The notes: generated by a model from the letters alone, not told the origin. DNA of 64,000 bases from Druceiella hillmani (GCA_039881145.1 JAYKKI010000006.1:13399001-13463000); one strand, 5' to 3'; counted from the first letter of the stretch, positions 22,291-34,400 are shown. Numbers and translations: made by a program.

Positions 22291-22545
22291 AAGGGGGAAA
22301 CGACCAGGTTGTTCTTTCCCGATGTTTCCGAGCGTTTGTAAAACTTCGTCTCATTCTCGATTATTATAGTTCCCAGTTTTTAACGGAACATGGCGCATTT
22401 CATGCCAGTTTGTATAGGTTTACCCTCAGAGATAGCTCGGCATGTACCTGCGGAATTGAGACGCACGATGAGTCACTTTTTGTTCCACTGCAAAGAACAC
22501 GATGACGCGCGTAGACTTGTGTTAGAGAACATGCGTCTAAATAGT
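22291..22545 (+). pseudogene. Non-LTR retrotransposon (R1/Jockey-type) C-terminal fragment
   Basis: Readable in two or three frames: KGETTRLFFPDVSERL, then LILDYYSSQFLTEHGAFHA, SLYRFTLRDSSACTCG, and after a one-base shift HFLFHCKEHDDARRLVLENM. This is the conserved RNase H/C-terminal segment of many insect LINEs: KGRTT-FFPDV-ER, then QFLTGHG-F-YL-RF, then a CxCG-x(n)-H-x(4)-C zinc-knuckle-like motif. All the Cys/His positions (CTCG ... HFLFHC) are present. Two frame breaks, plus stops, make it a relic. Nothing of the reverse transcriptase domain was recognised upstream, where a Harbinger-like piece sits instead. Confidence 0.75.
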
Positions 22546-24169
22546 AACGTATAATCACGCGGAACTTTATATAGATGATCAACTGTAGCTACTGAAAATA
22601 ACAGCGGTGATATAAAGACAAAAAGGCACGGAAGGTAAACCTTAAGTATTCTATTTTTAACTTTTATTTATAGAATCTTAAAAAAGAACAACGATCTGTG
22701 CAAGTAATAAATTATACCATAAATTTTTAAATTATCGACGAGGAAAGAAAAAAATACCACTCGAAAAAAAAAATAAAAATGAATCAATTTTTCACGATTT
22801 TTAGAATGACTAACAATTAAAACGCGTCAAGCGTCTTAATTGTCAGTTTCCACAATACTTTACATTTGTGTATTGAATGAATTTGTAAGCTAACAACATT
22901 GTTGATAGAATATTCTTGGTTAAGAGCGTGGAACTGAAATCTAGCTCATGGTAAAATGTCCTACGAGGATTATTCAAAACACTGAACGGATAGTAAAAAG
23001 TGAATCCGCCAAACTGACGGATCCACTATTGCACGGAATATATTGCAATTTCATTCTTGAGAGAATATTTTCTTCTTTTACATCCGACTCACGAAGGACG
23101 GCTCCTATACATCTCTTGTGCAGCCTAAAATATCTATGGATGTTCATAGTCCCGTATGTGTTATAGGTAATCAAAAAAGATAATTAAAATTGGAGTATCT
23201 GTCACTGACATTAGATTTTTCAGCTATTCAGGATGTATGTACGAAATCCCGCCCTTCAAGAAAGAATATTTACTAGTCGTAAAATTACTAATAGACGCAC
23301 AGGAACACCACCCCATGGTGTGCAATTTCATAGCCTATTCAAATTATCTTAATCACTTACATAATTAACATGAAAAATGTTTTCAATATTTGTTTAGTAA
23401 CCAGTTTCATTTACTTTGTGTTATTAAAGTTACGTTATTACAACAATAACAAATGTTACTATTATTATAGTAACAATTAGGATTTCATCCGTTGACTGTT
23501 GAGGCCAGCTAACTGGAAACGCTGTGTACAATTATTTTATCCTCCACGTGGAGTTTTACGGAGGCGGCTATAACTCATGACTACCAATTAATATCTACTA
23601 TTTTTTTGTTTTTCGACATGTACTTTGGTTGGTCTAAATGGTTTTTGTCCGTAAATTAAAAACACTGCCGAAAAATATAATATTAAATTCATATCTTTGC
23701 GTGAATAAGAATCTAAATAAAAAAAGTAATTTCTCTAACACTTTCTAAAGCTACTGACGCGCTTTCTTTCTCGTCTTTTGAAAAATTCATGTATTCTAGA
23801 AATAAATGACTTCGAATATATTTAATAAAATTAATTGAACTGAGTTTGGCACTCATGAATATAATAATTAAAAGTTCAATAATTTTAGAGCCTACCTGCT
23901 GTAAACTAACATATCCTAGAATTTAACTATATCCTTTTGAATGAATCATGACTATCTCAAAAACTATTTCAATAAACCGACATTGAAGAGGCGACAACGA
24001 TACACAATATTTTTTGCTTTCATTAGTCGATACTGCCTTAAAGCCACATTTCGACTATCTTTAAATTAATACGGCATCACATAACGAATATTGGAAACTA
24101 TAATTTTACTTTAGTGATTGTCTTTAAATAATAAAACCTACAAGTTAATAGAACCAAGTTATAAAACCA
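22546..24169. other. No gene seen
   Basis: AT-rich. Overlapping 66-72-codon frames on both strands at 22948-23174 sit in slightly more complex sequence, but no domain could be assigned. Confidence 0.4.
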
Positions 24170-24345
24170 ATTAACAAAACTTACAAGCTATCTTTGCTAA
24201 TTGCCCACCTGAATATGTAAGACAAAGGAACGACGAAAGACAAAGGCCGTGGTAAAGAACTTAAAGAAACTAGAAGTAATACTACATCACGTAGTTTCAT
24301 TTAATTGTGAATAATGAATTTCTACAAAATTAACGCCAAATATAT
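24170..24345 (+). repeat. Fold-back family, copy 1 (decayed)
   Basis: From ccgtggtaaagaacttaaag (about 24248) through actacatcacgtagtttcat to the tail ending gccaaatatatta it matches the reverse strand of 30280-30492 and the plus strand of 48369-48538. Upstream, cacctgaatatgtaagac ... cgacgaaagac resembles a decayed version of the ctgaaga ... cgaaac core seen in the copy at 30.4 kb. The left inverted arm has been lost. Confidence 0.65.
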
Positions 24346-25934
24346 TAGATTTTTGTTCACATTTGAATTATAGGTAAATATTTGATTTTTTGTTTCATAT
24401 TATTATAAAACATATTCTCAGAGTTTGTAGCAAACTTCGTAAAAACTCTTTTTTCGTCACAAATATAAACACGCTCTTAAATACTTTTCTGTTTGCGTAT
24501 TTAATTACTAAAACGAATCTAATGGTAATAAAATACTATCTGTCTGTATGGTTTAATATAAAAACTACAGGAGCTATTGACATAAGTTTAGAATTCTCTA
24601 TATAAAGGTTATACAGATAGAAATTTTGGGACAAATTTAGATTTTGTTTCATTGTGATAACTAAGACGGGACGCAGTTATAATGATCCGTGAAGCATATA
24701 TATCTAATATATTGTAAATAATTAAATATGCATTCAAATACTATAGAAAATATTCATTGAAATATTTCTGTATAGAACTTTGTAATTACTATATTTTTTA
24801 ATCCTAATTATTATTTTATAGACAATATCTACATTTTTGATTCCACAGGGCGCTATTTATGATGCAGTAGCAAAATCAATTCCATAGACGTAATCTATAG
24901 TGCAGTAGAAAAACTTTTAATTTTCAAAAGCTTTTTTCATAAAATTCTGTAGATCGTAATATACTGTGCAGTTGCAAAACCCCCTGTTCATTATGTATGT
25001 TCATACTTTATCTCAGTTTTTTTTTAAATAAATTCTCTAAACAAATCTCACATGGACGTCGCGGCAAAGCTGGTATAGTAATATATTTAATATGGTGGGG
25101 AAAATACTATATAGTAGATAGGTGTATGCACGTACGTACATATACACGAACATTTTTATTATATAATGAAAGTTTCTTGAATGCTAGAAAGAAGACGTTG
25201 CTCGTTCAAATGAGAGTAAAGATCTGGAAAATGTATGAAATTTGCAAATAAATATGGAGATATACAAAATGTATTCTTTCAGCTACCTTTATATTATTTT
25301 CTTCCATATGTCAGGGGATAATTAAATTCTAAGGATTTCTACGAAACCCAACATGGTGGTCACTTGAATATTTGCACCCATATTAAAAAAAATATTTGCA
25401 ACGCTTGTTTTAACCAGAATTAATAAAGCAATAAGGTATTTTCTCAGCTGGCCGATGTAAAACTTTTTTCTCCTCGTCTTTATTTTATAATTAATTTCTT
25501 TGAAACTATGATTATCCTTATATAATATTTAAATTTTTATTAAAGCTTACCTTGAAGAAAACTTACTTCGATCATATTCGTTTAAAAGTCACAAACTTTT
25601 GAATTTACTTCGTAATATTTTTTATGGATTTTAAAGAGAAACTATTTTGAAGTAAAAACGATCCTTTACTTTTTTGTCTACTATTTTTTCTGACAGAGGC
25701 GGGGATCCTACTTATTAAAAGAAGTCGTTTTAATTTTTTTTGGCCTTTGTTGGCGCTTTCTAAACGTTCCTGGGCATACTTATAGGAGACAATCCGTTTA
25801 TTAAGGCTGAGTAATTCATTGAAACTATATGATGAAAAAATTATGTTTATAATTTCCTAGTGTGGTGACTAGGTCACTAGGTCCAAGTGACTAGGTCACA
25901 AAAATACTGCTATAAATGTAAGTGGCGTGCAGTG

Positions 25935-25937
<3 letters not shown>
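24346..25937. other. No gene; contains a diverged piece of palindrome-I-type repeat
   Basis: At about 24870-24985 the words gatgcagtagcaaaatcaat and gtgcagttgcaaaacccc recur. They resemble ggtgcaatagcaaaaccaat of palindrome I (3096-3120), so a related dispersed repeat is likely. Near 25055-25075 gtcgcggcaaagctggtat may be a decayed Helitron end. Short frames at 24390-25251 have no recognisable domain. Confidence 0.4.
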
Positions 25938-26019
<82 letters not shown>

Positions 26020-26030
26020 TATGTACATTA

Positions 26031-26074
<44 letters not shown>

Positions 26075-26162
26075 GTGTGCGTGCGTGCGTGCGTGCGTGC
26101 TTGTGCGCGTGGGCGTGCGCGTGCGCATGCGTGTGCGTGAGTGTATGTGTGTGTGTGTGTGT
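25938..26162. repeat. Compound microsatellite (AT)n-(GT)n-(GCGT)n bounding palindrome II on the left
   Basis: Runs of (AT)n (25938-26029), (GT)n, (AT)n (26044-26072), (GTGC)n and mixed GCGTGT sequence end exactly where the palindrome II arm starts (gttcgcatac at 26163). Several 70-130-codon frames through it are repeat artefacts. Confidence 0.97.
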
Positions 26163-27996
26163 GTTCGCATACAGTTCCGGGAAGCAGTCATTCTATTTTT
26201 AAAAAAGTATAAGTTTTTTTGTATTATTTACAGGACACCGAATCGAGAAACCGATTATTGGTTTTATATATTGATATAATTATTATATTGTATTTAAATA
26301 AATTAAATACGAGTATAGCAGGTACTAAAAAGTAAATAAAATAGAACAGTTTTGAATATATAAATAAGTCATTTATTTAATATAATAATAAATGTATATT
26401 TCTGTGTATGTCTATGATGAATACACAATGTAAAATGTAATGTACATTATTAAGCATAAGTGAGGAAAAGATCAAGGAAATAATATATCTCGATGTTACA
26501 TATCTCAGAGATACCTATCTTAAAAAGAGAAATTTGTGTAAAACTTCTTTCTTAATGACCTTCGAAATAGATCATTGACAGTCATTATAAATTGAAATTA
26601 TCGTAATGAATTTATTTCTTACACATTAGATATTCAAATTATCGTAATATTTTTTTTAGTTTATACGTTTAGCAATTATATTAAATTATGTATATTTTTG
26701 CCTTTCTTACTATATTCACTCAGTCGATCATGCGAGACTTATCCCTATTATTTCATTTAACGAAATGACTTCATTGTTTACCAGGTTTAATTGTCATTCA
26801 ACTAATTTAATACAAAATCGTTTGTACATCATGGCATTTTAGGTAATTCCAAAATTAATAGAGAGCGCAAATATTTTGCTAAATAAAACAGTGAACAATT
26901 TGATACCAAACTTTCGTGCTTCCATTAGACCATTTTTGTATCGCATGTGGATAGTAAATAAATAAATATGTGATTACGTACGTAAACATTACAATATTGC
27001 AGAATTTACGTTTCGTATAAAAAATAAAATATAGATTTATCTATATTTTGATCAATGTATGAACAATACTACAATTTTAGAATGTCTGTTGGTCGATCGT
27101 GCGGAAACGAGAACGAATTTAATAAATCCATAATGATTATGAACTCGAATGTGGGCGTGCGCCCCATTGTGACTGACGCGTTTGACACTCATTTATTTCA
27201 AATTGGCTAGACGAATTTTCACACAGTTCGGCGAATATGCTATTTCCATTTGTTTTATGTTCTGTGGTTGCGTTTACCTTTATGCCTAACTGAATGCTGG
27301 CTTAAATGAGATTGGTTTTCAAGAAAGTCTAAAATTATAGCTTAATTAGAAATTAGAATAGCACATGAAAGACATTTTCAAGAACTAGTGTGAGGTTACG
27401 TTGCGTTATTTTAAACATAACAAATCAAATTTAAATTACATCAAACTTAGCCAAGGCATTAATTTTTAATAATTTATTATCTTGCCGACTTTAATTATTT
27501 GCTAATTGAACACAAATTAAATTCCTTGTCCAGATTAAAAGAAATTAATTAATGGTTCGGAATTGATTTTTTTCCAAATTTTGACAAAAAATAGTTCCTT
27601 TCACAGCTCCGGAAATCATAGAGAGAAACACATATCTATAAAAAAAATTGCATCTAGAAGAATTCTAATTCTTCATCAATTATTTTACAATACTTTTAAA
27701 TATTTTACATCATTCGAAGCAACAATAGTATAGTCAGCAAACTTTTCTTTAGTATCGGCTCAAAAAATGGGAAAGAAATGTATATCGAAAGCACTATTAC
27801 CACAAAAATATTCAAACAATTTTCATTACGATTCACCTGAATGAAGCAAACACAAATCATAATGAGTCTGACAAAATAAAGATTTTTTAAAATTGAATCA
27901 TACCATGATTCTGACAAAATATAGATTTTTTAAAATTTCACTAAATTTCCGCTAATCTTGAATATGAGAACTGGAAAAAATGGGTCGCCCGAAAGA
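26163..27996 (+). repeat. Palindrome II, left arm (1.83 kb)
   Basis: Inverted match over its full length to 29530-31370. Checked landmarks: gttcgcatacagttccggga at the outer end, ttgtattatttacaggacac, a run of ataagtcatttatttaatat, gaacgaatttaataaatcca with the CpG-rich gtgggcgtgcgccccat (about 27150-27170), gccgactttaattatttgct, and tgggtcgcccgaaag at the inner end. Identity looks about 85-92%, with the CpG-rich middle best kept. No transposase or long coding frame is present in either arm, so the arms are not explained by a known autonomous element. Confidence 0.93.
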
Positions 27997-29456
27997 CAAT
28001 GCACGTACTCGCAAGTATGTGTGTGCGTATATGTGTGCATATGTGTGCGCGTATGCGTGTGGGGCGTAAATATGTGCAAAAGGTGCAACAAAGAACGTAT
28101 CTAGTATTCGTTCAGGTAATTCTGTACATCAAACTGAGTTGGAATTACAAATTTGACAAGGATTTTTTCAGAAACCGTTGAGAATTGTTACATAATGTTA
28201 CATACTACTTGATATATTCTACTCATGTGATGCAACGAATCACCTCTGTCAACAATCGATTGTTGCATCTACATACAGGTGTAACAAAAATGTCTCGACA
28301 AAAAGTAAAAGTGATTGCGTGCATCAAACTGAAATTATATGAAACACGTTTCTGGAAAAAAAATGTTTGAATGTAATTGCTTTATTTTCGTAACTTCGAC
28401 ATTGATTTTTATTCAAATAGTTCCTTAACATTTTCTGGTAGTTTGTTTCCCAGAATTACCTGTGTGAATAACGGACACGGTTGTAACGTATATGGGATAT
28501 GTATTAGTATCCAAACAACATTTCTGACGATATTTTTGACAAATCGATTTCAAATTCGGTCAACCGTTGTTGACCCACGATTGTTGAGAAAGATAGCGTA
28601 CCTTGTACCAGCATGTCACGAGGTTCACTCTCCTCTTTCCTCCTAATAAATACCTATTAATAATCAAGTACGATACTCTATATGTGCAGGCAGGATTGCG
28701 AAGAAAAACGGAAATTCGTTACAGTCTCACAGTTTCTCATGCTGCTTTATTTTACGGACATTGAAATTCTTTTTCACTCATTAGATATTTTTATAAAATA
28801 ATAAGAAAAACTACAGAATCTGAAGTAATTTACGTTTATTTTATATTTTTCTTATTAAATATTCGAAGCAACCTTTGAAATCAATAAGTTGAATTATTTT
28901 TACTTGATCTCATTGAAATAAAATAAAATGTCCTAATATTTATAAAGTTATGAATTGAAAGGTCCAGTCAAGAGACTTGGAACAAGTCTCTTTCTGGAGG
29001 AATATATTTTAGAACTTTCATAGACTAACTTTATTGATATATAGTTTCAGTACAGTTCTATAAAATATTGACAATATGTTAAGGTTTCTAGGGATGAAAG
29101 CCTCTTTTTTGGCTTAGGTTGATCAGGTCCTTAAACATGCCATTAATAAAAGCGACTTAATAATTTCACAGTTGTAATGAAATTTATGCGGATAAATGAA
29201 AAATATATTTTCGAATTTATTTCATGTATTTTTTATAATTCTCCATTTCAACATAAGCACAATTTGTTAATAATGAAAATTGTACATGATTTAAAAATAA
29301 ATTAATTAACTTTTGTAGTCAAGGGTGTGACAAATTTTTTTTTCGCAATTTTTGTATTTTTAACTCAAATAGAGATGTTGATTAAACCATTCTAAAATTA
29401 AAGATAATACATACAATTTATGACGTTTCCTAATTATCTGTCAAGGGCGCGTAGTG

Positions 29457-29460
<4 letters not shown>
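27997..29460. other. Spacer of palindrome II
   Basis: Starts with a GT/GCGT-rich tract (about 28010-28065) directly at the left arm's inner end. Contains a perfect 16-bp palindrome caacaatcgattgttg (about 28249-28264) flanked by gatgcaac/gttgcatc. A frame of 89 codons at 28377-28646 is the longest non-repeat frame of the spacer, but I recognise nothing in it. Otherwise AT-rich. Confidence 0.55.
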
Positions 29461-29510
<50 letters not shown>

Positions 29511-29513
29511 TCG
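29461..29513. repeat. (AT)n microsatellite at inner boundary of palindrome II right arm
   Basis: About 45 bp of (AT)n followed by acacactcgtgtatacgtgt, ending 16 bp before the arm's inner end at 29530. Confidence 0.97.
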
Positions 29514-29529
29514 TGTATACGTGTATAAA

Positions 29530-31370
29530 CTTTCGGGCGACCCATTTTTTTTAGTTCTCGTATAGGAGATAAGCGGAAAGTTAGTGAAATTTTTTAAAAC
29601 AATTCCACTTTAAAATGAATGAGAATTCTTCAAGTTGCAAATTTTTGATAGATTTGTATTTCTCTGCACTTTCTTTCTGGAGCTGTGAAAGGAACTATTT
29701 TTTGTCAAAATTTGGGAAAAAATCAATTCCGAACCATAAATTAATTTCTTTTAATTCGGACAAGGAATTTAATTTGTGTTCAATTAGCAAATAATTAAAG
29801 TCGGCAAGATATAATTTATTATCTTAAAAATTAATGTCTTGCCTAAGTTTGACGTAATTTAAATTTGATTTGTTATGTTTAAAATAACACAACGTAACCT
29901 CACACTAGTTCTTGAAAATGTCTTTCATGAGCTATTCTAATTTCTAATTAAGCTATAATTTTAGACTTTCTTGAAAATCAATCTCATTTAAGCCAGCATT
30001 GGGTTAGACATAAAGGTAAACGCAACCACAGAGCATAAAACAAATAGAAATAGCATATTCGCTCAACTGTGTGGAAACTCGTGTAGCCAATTCGAAATAA
30101 ATGAATGTCAAACGCGCCGATCACAATGGGGCGCACGCCCACATTCGAGTTCATAATCATCATGGATTTATTAAATTCGTTCTCGTTTCCTCACGATCGA
30201 GCAACAGACATTCTAAAATTTTAGTATTGTTCATATATTTAACGTAAATTCTGCAAAACTGTGATGTTTACATATGTACTAATATTGAATATATTTGGCG
30301 TTAATTTTGTAGAAATTCGTTATTCACAATTAAATGAAACTACGTGATGTAGTATTATTTATACTTTCTTTAAAGCAAATATCATTGCAAATATCCCAAC
30401 TGAAGATGTTGTAATACAACGAAACCTAGGTCGTGGTAAAGAACTTAAAGAAAGTAGAAATAATACTACATCACGTAGTTTCATTTAATTGTGTACGTAC
30501 TGGTATATTTATTAATTTACTATCTACATGCGATACAAAAAACAAACTAAAGGAAACACGAAAGTTTGCTAATAGGGTTTCGTCGGTTTTAGGGTATTCT
30601 AATTAAATTGTTCGCTATTTTATTTACCAAAATATTTGCGCTCTCTGTTAATTGTGGACTTACCTGAAATACCATAATTTACAAACAATATCGTGTTAAA
30701 TTATTTGAATGAAAATTTAACGATAAAACGCGTGATGGTCCTGGTAAACAATGAAGCCATTTAGTTAAATGAAATAATAGGGATAAGTCCCGCATGATCG
30801 ACTGAGTGAATATAGCGACAAAGGCAAAAATATACATAATTTAATATAATTGCTAAACGTATAAACTAAAAAAAATATTACGATAATTTGCATGTCTAAA
30901 GTCTGAGAAATAAATTCATTACGATAATATGAATTTATAATGACTGTCAATGATCTATTTCGAACGTCATTAAGACAGAAGTTATACACAAATCTCTTTT
31001 TTCAAGATACCTTGAGATGTTACGTATTGAGATATCATAATTATTTCTGGATCTTTCCCTAACTTATGATTAATAATGTACATCAAATTTTACATTGTTT
31101 TTAAACATTGTGTATTCTTCATAGGCATATATAGAAATATTCATCTATTATTATATTAAATAAATGACTTATTTATATATTCAATCAATTCTCTATTTTA
31201 TTTACTTTTTAATACATGCTATATTCGTATTTAATTTATTTAAATATAATAATTATATATTAAAGAACCTATAAAACCAATATTCTACGATTCAGTGTCC
31301 TGTAAGTAATACAAAAAAACTTATATTTTTTTTTAAATCAAATGACTGGTTCCCGGAACTGTATGCGAAC
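29530..31370 (-). repeat. Palindrome II, right arm (1.84 kb, with a 213-bp insertion)
   Basis: Inverted match to 26163-27996, colinear from ctttcgggcgaccca (29530) to gtatgcgaac (31370). The fold-back element at 30280-30492 interrupts homology and is absent from the left arm (compare around 26970-26990). Discounting it, the arm is about 200 bp shorter than its partner through scattered indels. The 74-codon minus frame at 30765-30989 is not kept in the other arm and is not called. Confidence 0.93.
30280..30492 (-). mobile_element. Fold-back family, copy 2: 213-bp insertion with target duplication
   Basis: The insertion is defined by comparison with the uninterrupted left arm. It is flanked by gtac (30276-30279 and 30493-30496), extendable to tgtac. 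Inside, inverted arms of about 50 bp begin acaattaaatgaaactacgt (from about 30328) and end acgtagtttcatttaattgt (to 30492). A single-sided tail of about 48 bp (taatattgaatatatttggc ...) lies outside the left arm. The loop contains ctgaagatgttgtaatacaa followed by cgaaacctaggtcgtgg, with a 5-bp hairpin GTTGT/ACAAC. The family has at least two other copies in the window (24170-24345, 48369-48538). No coding capacity. Confidence 0.85.

Positions 31371-31437
<67 letters not shown>
31371..31437. repeat. (AT)n microsatellite at outer boundary of palindrome II right arm
   Basis: (AT)n with a short acacac interruption, beginning immediately after the arm's outer end gcgaac at 31370. Confidence 0.97.
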
Positions 31438-31438
<1 letters not shown>

Positions 31439-34400
31439 TGATACATTCTGATGTCGATGTATTTTACCGTGATGGCTTTAGCTCAGTAACATGGGTCGCT
31501 GCTGAGAAATCTTGATGAAATGAAATACTACACATTATGTTCGTACCTTCAACATATATTAAAGTTTCTGGAATGATTTTCCCATTATTGAAATTATTTA
31601 TTCTTCCTTCGTTTATTTTTTTTTGTATTTATATTTTTAATAATATTATTATCTTATGATGGATGTAACAAGTCACCTTTATCTTTTGCAAATATAAAAC
31701 TATATTCGTGAGTTTGTTCTCGAGCTGATAAACCACTTACACCAGTCTTGCAATAAATTTTCCTCGTCAAAGTATGTTCAATAAATCTAGGGATGTAAAT
31801 TATAACTTGGCAACTGAATTCTCAAAAATCGATGATAATTTCTGCTTCAATTTTTCTTCGAAACTCTCTTAATTTTCCACAAAATTGTCTAATCGAGTAA
31901 TTGTCTAATCTTGTTAATACCTTCAAAGGTGGAAAAATAATACAAACCAGAAATATCTTTTAGGGACGCACAGTTGCCATTTTTAGTCCCCCGTAAAAGT
32001 ATATGCGTTAGAAGTTTTTTATAAGATGACTTGAATTGTTTCGAGGTGGGATTATTATTTGAGCCTACATGTGAACGTATGTTACAAAATAACAATTTGA
32101 AGTAATCTTGACTGCATTTTCGAAATGGCAAATACTCAAGTAACTTAGTTGGAAAAAAATGTAAATGAAATGTTTCAGCATATCAACACAACCCATAAAA
32201 CTCAATTTTTAAAGACTTTCAATTGTTTCAGTTTACCGTCATAATACTTCAATGTATTTAATTATGCATTGCTTTCTTCCAAGAAAAGCACTACGATATT
32301 TTAATTTCCACGACATAACGGTTTTTTAAAACCAAATAGACAGATACTTTTTGAATTAAATGTGATAAAAAGATCATTAACAATCTGCCAAAAAATAAGC
32401 AGTGGCTTGGCTACCCTTAAATTGAAGGGTTTTTAATTCGTTTTCGGAAAACAAGACTACCTCAGCCTCACCATTACAAAATAACTGACTAGCCAGCTTA
32501 ACTTTATTTTTTTTTATTTTGAAAGTCAAGGAGAATTTGACGAAGTTTATTGGCCAAGTAAAACTTTTCTGCTTCCCGAATACTATTCAATTCCTTTAAA
32601 AATTTCCTGCCAACCTGATTGCCATAAATATCTACAAAGTTTTGATGTACAAGATTTAAGATCCAATATTGCTGTGATGGTATCTTTTATGACAGGTTGA
32701 GAAAAAAATCATTTCTGATTCAATTTCTTTATTTTAGTTCTTATAATCATGTTATTTTATTTGCTGCGCATCCATCGAAACTTGGAAACTTTATTTTTAT
32801 TTTGTGCAGGAACTCTAAATAGTGTTTCATTAAATTTTTTCTTATTATTTATACTATCAGTAAGAAAATAACCCATAAAAATGTAGCCTCTTTGGCTTCA
32901 GCTGAAAATCATATCCTTTGGCTTTGTTCCCTATATTTACATATTCGTAAAATCCTTTTCCATCCTATCAATTCGCGTACGTATCGCCATGTCATCAACT
33001 ACAAGATTACCAAACATTACATGCGCTGAATTGTTTACTTTCTATTTCAAAGCTTTCAAAGATTCTGTAGTGAAACCTATGTATCCGTTAATATACTTGT
33101 ACCATTTTTTTATAGAGCGACAAATGTTTCTCTAATATAATGGTAAGCTTTTAGAGTATAAAAGTGAAATTATAACGCTAATGTTTTTAAAGCTGGCAAA
33201 TATTTGGATTTGATTTTGTGTCCTGATTCACTTTTAACCGTTTATTGGTAAATAAGATCTTTAACTTCTATATTTAATTTTTTTTTAAATTTTGTATCTT
33301 CTTCTCCTAGATATATCAAAAAATATTATCAACACTGCAAATCAGAAATAATCGGTTTTAGTATAAACAGGTAATAATTCGTATTTGCAATGTATGCCTT
33401 TTTTTTCATTGATAATATTTTGTGTCAATTAACTCAGTGAGAGCGAGGACACGTTTTGTTAAATAAAAGTTAGGAAGTTTCATAACTTATATAAGATTTG
33501 AAAATTTCGATTTTGTATCGATTATTGAAGATTTAATTTGAATTTTGCTATAAATTTAGTGAGAGTTAATTTTTTAGATATATTTCGGTTGGACACGAAA
33601 AAAAAAAAAAAATCGGTTTATTGATTTTTAATATATTATTTTTGTATTTTTTGTAAGATATATTTTTCCGCTGTATTTTTTCCATAATTAAGTACTTTTA
33701 ATTTTTATTTTCAAGTGACGTAAGAACAGAAGAGAGTATTGTTTTCATCCAAAATTCGATCCTTAAAAATAATGTATAAAATCAAAATTAAAAATTGACT
33801 CTTTATCTTGTCGGATGTTTTGCGAGCTTAGTTACCTAAATTGCACCTAACCAGAAAGTACATAACCAGAATCTATAGAAAATACTATTTTTACTGCCCT
33901 GAAATGCTCTAAGAATGTCTTCGACTCTTCTAATTTTTCTTTTGAATCTCTTATTTTGTGCCTAAAATTTTTTTTTACTTGAAGCCTCTGCCTTTTAATT
34001 AATTTTCTCTTATAATTTACCATCGCATGTAATTTACGCTTACGAGGTGTCGACGAATCTTGGAGGTGATGGCTGACATAAGGTTATCTCAGGCTGAAGT
34101 CAAAAAAAATTGTTTTTGCACATATCTATCACAAACTCATCAGTATCAAAAACTTTGTACTACGTCTTTTAAAACTTGGCGAAAAAATATAGTTCCTCAT
34201 TTATTACACGAATTTCCAAACATATCTTTGAATAAAATTTATTTTAATTCATAAATATGCTCATTCCTTTTTGGTTTAGCATCCCCTTTCTGCACTCACT
34301 GACCTTAATAAATGTCCAAATGTTTATTGTTAGTATTGCTTCTGGACATATATATTTATTATTCGATTTGGTTTTTTAAATTATTAAGTCTTCTTTAAAA

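Noticed and set aside
22948..23174. Overlapping 72- and 66-codon frames; the minus one loosely resembles the end of a LINE reverse transcriptase (RLHKRCIGAVLRES)
   Set aside because: No diagnostic RT motif is present and the similarity is too weak to call.
25887..26279. Several long overlapping frames on both strands (up to 130 codons)
   Set aside because: They translate (AT)n and (GT)n microsatellite into alternating Ile/Tyr and Cys/Val and have no gene-like content.
28377..28646. 89-codon frame in the palindrome II spacer
   Set aside because: No recognisable domain or start context. Length is within chance for this composition.
26163..31370. Assembly artefact as the explanation of the palindrome
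   Set aside because: The arms differ by many substitutions and indels and one has a private insertion with target duplication, which an artefactual mirror would not show.
33598..33613. A-run as a LINE or SINE tail
   Set aside because: No recognisable element body precedes it and no target duplication was seen.
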